Origin: JBAYHA01 sp964605975
GTDB taxonomy: Bacteria > Patescibacteriota > Patescibacteriia > UBA11705 > JABHMO01
NCBI GenBank assembly: GCA_964605975.1
Contig: CAZSER010000004.1
Coordinates: 1 to 32,767 of the forward strand
Length of the DNA stretch: 32,767 nucleotides
Reading direction: 5' to 3'
The translations under genes were made by a program, and so were the position numbers. Below the pieces are notes generated by a model, which worked only from the letters and a program-made list of their open reading frames with translations, had not been told where the DNA came from and searched no databases. Shown here piece by piece: positions 28,836 through 32,767 of the stretch (the stretch's first letter is position 1; every line of letters starts with the position of its first letter).

Positions 28836-29363
28836 ATGGATTTTATTCATGAAGAAATTTTAAAATTTGTCCCCAAAGAGAAACTGCGAAGAAAAAAATT
28901 GAATGACCTGAATTTTTATTTCCTGCTAAGAAAAGCGGCCATCGAGATTTTTAACTTTTTAAATTTATTTCTTTTTTCTCTTGCTATCTATTTTTTTGTT
29001 GCCGAAAAAGAATACCTTTTATCATTTTTTTATGGAGCACTAATTCTATTCAATATAACTCTTTCTCTGTTATCTTTGATTGCCTTTGAAATAAAAATTC
29101 CTCATATCCAAGGATCCTTTGCCACCAATAATTTACGATTTCATGAATTGGGAATTGATATCATCAGAAATGATGGTTCAATCTATTTTCTAAACTATCG
29201 TAAATTTATCAAGCTCTGTCCGGTAAGAATAAAAACATTGACCACGGAAGATGAAAAACAAAGTTTGTTAATCGTAACAGGATCTATTGTTAAACCAGAA
29301 GTAACTCTAAAAATGACACCATTTAGGAAACAACAACTGGAAGAAACTTTAACAATAAATTAA
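28836..29363 (+). CDS. Membrane protein with two helices and a soluble beta domain, unknown
   Basis: 175 residues with a strong start: GGAGG 5 bases before the ATG. A basic N-terminus (KEKLRRKKLNDLNFYFLLRKAA) precedes two adjacent membrane helices (about 38-55 and 60-85). A cytoplasmic or external domain of about 90 residues follows with strand-like segments (LRFHELGIDIIRNDGSIYFLNYRKFIKLCPVRIKTL, QSLLIVTGSIVKPEVTLKM) and a final helix. The layout parallels the 2704-3162 protein and resembles PH-like YcxB/bPH membrane proteins, but no motif proves it. Monocistronic, divergent from mutS, with its own promoter and terminator. Confidence 0.65.
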   Translation: MDFIHEEILKFVPKEKLRRKKLNDLNFYFLLRKAAIEIFNFLNLFLFSLAIYFFVAEKEYLLSFFYGALILFNITLSLLSLIAFEIKIPHIQGSFATNNLRFHELGIDIIRNDGSIYFLNYRKFIKLCPVRIKTLTTEDEKQSLLIVTGSIVKPEVTLKMTPFRKQQLEETLTIN

Positions 29364-29367
29364 ACTA

Positions 29368-29398
29368 AAAATCGTTGAGCAACCTCAACGATTTTTTC
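29368..29398. terminator. Bidirectional terminator between the 28836 gene and alaS
   Basis: AAAAATCGTTGAG (29368-29380), 4-base loop, CTCAACGATTTTTT (29385-29398): a perfect stem with A and T runs, between converging genes. Confidence 0.92.
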
Positions 29399-29408
29399 AT
29401 AATAAACT

Positions 29409-31208
29409 CTATTGTAAAACGGCTTTTATTCTTCTAACACCAGCGGAACTGGCCTCTTCTTTTTGAATTTTAAAATTTCCCAATTCTGAAGTTCGGCTAA
29501 TATGAGGACCACCACACATTTCACAAGAAGCGCCATTAATTGTATAAACCTTAACTACTTGTCCATACTTGTCGGCAAACAAGCCAATTGCTCCTTTTGT
29601 TTTTGCTTCATCAAAAGACATTTCTTCACAAACAACTTCTATGTCAGAATTAATCCAACTATTAACTAAATTTTCTACTTCTTGAATTTGTTCTGTAGTC
29701 ATTTTTTCTGGATGAGTAAAATCAAATCTTAATCTCTCGGGTGTTATATTACTGCCTTTTTGCTGGACATGACTTCCTAAAACTTTTCTTAATGCCGAAT
29801 GAAGTAAGTGTGTCGCGGTATGCAACTTGGTGGTTGCTTCCGAACTATCCGCCAACCCACCTTTAAACAGTTGCTCGGCTCCCGACCGAGAAAGTTCCTG
29901 ATGTTTTTTCATCTCTAAATCAAAAGCCTGTAAATCAATTTTTATATTTTTTTCCTCGGCATATTCAACCGTCATTTCAATTGGAAAACCATAACTTTGA
30001 TAAAGATTAAAAGCATCCTTTCCAGAAATTTCTTTTAGGGTTTCAATAATTTTTAATCCTTTTTGTAAAGTCAAAGCAAACTTTTCTTCTTCTTTTTGTA
30101 ATTCTGAAAAAATAAAATCTTTATTCCTCGTAAGTTCAGGATAAAAATTTTGAAGTTGAGAAATAATTACTTCTGAAATTCTGACCAAAAAATTTCCTTT
30201 GATATCAAGAGCATGACCAAACCTAACCGCTCGTCTAATCAGTCGACGCAAAACATAACCAGCGCCAACATTTGAAGGCTCCAATCTTTTATCATCTGCC
30301 AAAATAAAAGTGGCTGAACGAACATGATCAGCAATTACCCGAAAAGCTTTTTGATTATCACCATACTCCTTACCGGACAACTCAAAAATTTTGGCAAAAA
30401 TTTCCTGGAACTCTTTGATATCAAAAACCTCTGAAAAACCATTTAAAATTGCCGTTGTTCTCTCTAATCCCATTCCAGTATCAACATTTTTTTGTGCTAA
30501 TTTTGACAGCGAGCCATCTTCGTTTCGCAAGTATTCCATAAAAACATCATTCCAAACTTCAATAAAACGAAAACTTTTGACTAACTCCTCATGAGTTTTT
30601 CCTTCTTCAAAACCAACCTCTGGTCTAGTATCAATAAACATTTCTGAACATGGGCCACAAGGTCCACCACTTGCCAATCCCCACCAGTTGTCATCTTTAC
30701 CCAAAGCAAAAATACGAATATTAGAATTTTCCCAAATCCCCTTAGATGAAAATTCCGCATCAATTCCTACCGAACGAAAATTTTCTTGCCAAAGCTGGAT
30801 ACTTTCGTTATCCATCGGAGCTTCCTCATTGCCAACAAAAACGGTGACATAAAGACGACTTGGATCAACTTGCAAAACTTGAGTTAAAAATTCAAAACTC
30901 CAACTAATTGCTTCTTTTTTGAAATAATCTCCCAAACTCCAATTTCCTAACATTTCAAAAAAAGTTAAATGCCGATTGTCACCAACATCATCAATATCAC
31001 CAGTGCGTAAACATTTTTGAGCCGAAACCAACTTGGTACCGGCGGAATGTTTTTCTCCCAATAAAAAAGGTACTAACGGGTGCATCCCCGCAGTTGTAAA
31101 CAAAACGGTCGCATCATTTTCCGGAAAAAGAGAGGCAGAAGAAATAATCGAATGACCCTTGGTTTGAAAAAATTTTAGATATAGATTTCTAAGCTCAGCA
31201 GTTGTCAT
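29409..31208 (-). CDS. alaS: Alanyl-tRNA synthetase, short form ending after the editing domain
   Basis: Charges tRNA-Ala. 599 residues against about 875 in most bacteria. Class II catalytic core: YLKFFQTKGH, SLFPENDATVLFTTAGMHPLVPFLLGEKH, AQKCLRTGDIDDVGDNRHLTFFEMLGNWSLGDYFKKEAI, GGPCGPCSEMFIDTR, and LGLE-like GMGLERT near 250. The tRNA-recognition region and the editing (SAD) domain follow, with zinc ligands HTATH (about 460) and CGGPH (about 561). The protein ends right after RRIKAVL. The DHHA1/C-Ala part that normally follows is absent and not encoded nearby. Its start overlaps a promoter-terminator arrangement. Active-site and editing residues look intact. Confidence 0.95.
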   Translation of the reverse strand: MTTAELRNLYLKFFQTKGHSIISSASLFPENDATVLFTTAGMHPLVPFLLGEKHSAGTKLVSAQKCLRTGDIDDVGDNRHLTFFEMLGNWSLGDYFKKEAISWSFEFLTQVLQVDPSRLYVTVFVGNEEAPMDNESIQLWQENFRSVGIDAEFSSKGIWENSNIRIFALGKDDNWWGLASGGPCGPCSEMFIDTRPEVGFEEGKTHEELVKSFRFIEVWNDVFMEYLRNEDGSLSKLAQKNVDTGMGLERTTAILNGFSEVFDIKEFQEIFAKIFELSGKEYGDNQKAFRVIADHVRSATFILADDKRLEPSNVGAGYVLRRLIRRAVRFGHALDIKGNFLVRISEVIISQLQNFYPELTRNKDFIFSELQKEEEKFALTLQKGLKIIETLKEISGKDAFNLYQSYGFPIEMTVEYAEEKNIKIDLQAFDLEMKKHQELSRSGAEQLFKGGLADSSEATTKLHTATHLLHSALRKVLGSHVQQKGSNITPERLRFDFTHPEKMTTEQIQEVENLVNSWINSDIEVVCEEMSFDEAKTKGAIGLFADKYGQVVKVYTINGASCEMCGGPHISRTSELGNFKIQKEEASSAGVRRIKAVLQ

Positions 31209-31240
31209 AAAAAATAGGCTTTAAATTATAAGCCTATTTT
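31209..31240 (-). terminator. Terminator hairpin just before alaS
   Basis: AAAATAGGCTT (31211-31221), 8-base loop, AAGCCTATTTT (31230-31240), followed on the minus strand by six Ts and then the alaS ATG. It would stop read-through from the HD-domain gene. Confidence 0.75.
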
Positions 31241-31264
31241 AGCAAACATTTTTCTTTTTGGCAA
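31236..31264 (-). promoter_or_regulatory. Promoter of alaS, overlapping the terminator arm
   Basis: Minus strand: TTGCCA (31264-31259), 17-base spacer, TAAAAT (31241-31236). The start, near 31229, falls after the first hairpin arm, so transcripts made here cannot form the terminator. Confidence 0.6.
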
Positions 31265-31326
31265 AAAATGTAAAAACAACTTTTTTTCAAAAAGAGAGAT
31301 CTAAATTTTATTTTTTTAATACTTTT

Positions 31327-32337
31327 CTAAAAAACAGTTTCATCAACTTTTGCTTTAATTTCCGCTGGTAACAAATCCTTATTTTCTTGCATTATTTTTT
31401 TTATTTTTACCATCGACCGACCCATAGCTGGACCCGGAGAAACACCTCTATCATTAATTAAATACTCTGTAATTTTTTTTCCAAAAACAGCAACCTCCAT
31501 AGAACCCTGTTCTTCTTGCTTTTTTTTATTTAATTCTTCTTCTTTTAATATTTTTTTACCCTCTAAATATCTTTGCCAAACCATTTCAAAAGTAAAAGCT
31601 GTTTTCTTTTCATTTCTAGAATATTGTAATTTACTATCAACAAGATTAATATGCTCCGTAGCATTACCATCAATTTGCAAAACGGCAACAAGAAGTTTAA
31701 CAACTCTTTTTATTTCATCTTCACCCTCAGCAAAACTATCAAAAAGTTTTGCTGTTTTTCGGACATCTTGCTCCAAAATAGCCGTATTCATGTGATTCTC
31801 AACAACCCTCATGAAAATTTCCAGTTTGCTTCCCTCTATTTTGTTGGCACTAAAACCAGAACGAATTTCTTCTAGTTTTTCGAGGTGATGACCAATCATT
31901 GCTTGATGTAGTTCACCTTTGGCAACTTTTTTTTTGGTTTGTTCAATGTTTTTGTCGTTAGAAGCAACAACCGTTTTCCCTAAATCGTGATAAAGCATTA
32001 TCAATTTCAAATCCATTTTTTCTTCCGCAGACAAATCCATTATTTCTATTTCCTTTAATGCGTTTTTAACATGCGCCCATAAATTAGCGCCTTCTGAATG
32101 GACAATTTTATTAATTCCCCGCTCTGTCATTGCTTTAATCAACGCTTCTTCATCTCCAAGAGAATTTAAAATTTCCTTAAACCCAGCAGGATGTTGTACT
32201 AATTTCATTTGACTAACAACGGCCTCAATATTTTCATTATTGCCTTCCAAACCAAAAGACATTAATTCACGCAAAGCCAGTTCTCTTTCCTCCGGAGTAA
32301 ATGGTAAATTGATTTTGTTTTGGGAAAAGTTTTCCAT
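31327..32337 (-). CDS. HD-domain phosphohydrolase-like protein with a CCA-enzyme-like tail
   Basis: 336 residues. An HD domain spans about 80-225: His89 (LWAHVKNAL), His117-Asp118 (IMLYHDLGKTVVA), MIGHHLEKL near 145, VENHMN near 180 and a later Asp in LQIDGNATEH. All metal ligands of an HD hydrolase are plausible. The C-terminal ITEYLINDRGVSPGPAMGRSMVKIKKIMQ (about 290-318) resembles the GxxPGPxxGxxL segment at the end of CCA-adding tRNA nucleotidyltransferases, yet no nucleotidyltransferase head is present. An N-terminal helical region (1-75) with HPAGFKEILNSLGDEEALIKAM is unassigned. Substrate unknown (nucleotide or 2',3'-cyclic phosphate are options). No clear promoter in the 78 bases upstream. 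Confidence 0.7.
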   Translation of the reverse strand: MENFSQNKINLPFTPEERELALRELMSFGLEGNNENIEAVVSQMKLVQHPAGFKEILNSLGDEEALIKAMTERGINKIVHSEGANLWAHVKNALKEIEIMDLSAEEKMDLKLIMLYHDLGKTVVASNDKNIEQTKKKVAKGELHQAMIGHHLEKLEEIRSGFSANKIEGSKLEIFMRVVENHMNTAILEQDVRKTAKLFDSFAEGEDEIKRVVKLLVAVLQIDGNATEHINLVDSKLQYSRNEKKTAFTFEMVWQRYLEGKKILKEEELNKKKQEEQGSMEVAVFGKKITEYLINDRGVSPGPAMGRSMVKIKKIMQENKDLLPAEIKAKVDETVF

Positions 32338-32415
32338 AATTATTCAGTTATTAAATTTTCTAATTTATCTGCTTTATTAAAACTTTTTACCGATAAAAAA
32401 TTTTTAATAAAAAAA

Positions 32416-32742
32416 CTAAATCTCTTTTACTATCTCTTTAACAATAATTTCTGGCTTTCTTATTTGTCCTTCTTCTACTAACTGATAAATTCTTTTTTTA
32501 GAAATAAACAAATTATTTCTTTTTAATTTCGGATCTCTTCCAAGAGTTACCAAATTAAACGAATAAAATTTATCTTTTTTTAAATAAAATTTTCCAAAAA
32601 TACCATTTTTTGCTACAACATTTGAAACACATTCAATAAAACACTTCTTTCTTTTTTGAATAATTTTAAACGATCTTTTTATTTCAAATTTAGAAATATA
32701 TTCTTTTTCTGAATATAATCCCTTTTCTATTTCCAAGTTCAT
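32416..32742 (-). CDS. Small basic protein, unknown
   Basis: 108 residues, not recognised. Rich in Lys, Ile and Phe, with likely alternating strands (FEIKRSFKIIQKRKKCFIECVSNVVAKNGIFGKFYLKK) and a helix near KKRIYQLVEEGQ. The C-terminus repeats IVKEIVKEI. No membrane helix, signal peptide or known motif. It is followed by the HD-domain gene in the same direction after 78 A/T-rich bases. The ATG at 32742 is the first in frame; the window ends 25 bases upstream, so its promoter is not visible. Confidence 0.5.
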   Translation of the reverse strand: MNLEIEKGLYSEKEYISKFEIKRSFKIIQKRKKCFIECVSNVVAKNGIFGKFYLKKDKFYSFNLVTLGRDPKLKRNNLFISKKRIYQLVEEGQIRKPEIIVKEIVKEI

Positions 32743-32767
32743 TGTTCCATTAAAATTTTTATATTCT

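Noticed and set aside
1..32767. UGA recoded to glycine
   Set aside because: Long conserved proteins (MutS, MutL, FtsI, AlaRS) are uninterrupted with the standard code, and murF ends naturally at a TGA.
1..32767. CRISPR array, rRNA, insertion sequence or prophage
   Set aside because: No regularly spaced repeats, no rRNA-like stretch, and no transposase, integrase or phage structural gene were seen on either strand.

Overview
The window looks like a contiguous stretch of chromosome from a low-GC, gene-dense, reduced bacterium of the Patescibacteria/CPR type. This rests on several traits together: shortened versions of universal proteins (RpoA without its C-terminal domain, a 599-residue AlaRS, a 138-residue TsaB, a MurF that starts almost at its P-loop), many small orphan membrane or helical proteins, and a stand-alone mraZ-rsmH-ftsL-ftsI-murF division cluster. 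Long proteins such as MutS read through without in-frame TGA, so UGA is a stop and the UGA-glycine lineages (Gracilibacteria, Absconditabacteria) are unlikely. I cannot place it to phylum from sequence alone.

Almost everything is on the minus strand. From low to high coordinates: a glycolytic operon pgk - SIMPL protein - eno (1-2700; eno is cut by the window edge); a small-gene zone with a membrane protein, a 29-residue cysteine-rich micro-gene with its own promoter and terminator, and a DUF6504-like protein (2700-4075); lexA with paired SOS boxes (4076-4770); two orphan genes and tRNA-Glu(CTC) (4800-5400); the division and wall cluster, read as mraZ-rsmH-ftsL and, from a separate promoter, tgt-ftsI-murF (5409-11690); tsaB with a winged-helix regulator (11878-12935); and, on the plus strand, a 721-residue membrane protein with a cytoplasmic PP2C-like head and an external propeller-like tail (13038-15203).

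The second half holds rplJ-rplL behind an L10-type attenuator leader (15262-16390); a strikingly GC-rich single-gene lipoprotein cassette with a consensus promoter, a long leader and a GC-rich terminator, bracketed by a 17-bp inverted repeat (16394-17416); a flippase plus glycosyltransferase pair for surface glycans; the infA-rpmJ-rpsM-rpsK-rpsD-rpoA-rplQ-rplM-rpsI operon (20149-24177); mutS-mutL with an endonuclease-type MutL (24312-28722); a small plus-strand membrane protein; alaS; an HD-domain protein; and an orphan gene at the right edge.

Regulation is unusually readable. Many promoters match TTGACA-N16/17-TATAAT closely. LexA boxes of the direct-repeat GTTC-N7-GTTC type frame the lexA promoter. 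Three MraZ-type repeats follow the mraZ promoter. Perfect DnaA boxes lie upstream of both of those promoters in the same orientation. Several mRNAs look leaderless or nearly so, while a few genes carry strong Shine-Dalgarno sites. The most unusual items are the GC-rich cassette, the cysteine-rich micro-gene, the LexA operator layout and the Tgt that has lost its zinc cysteines.
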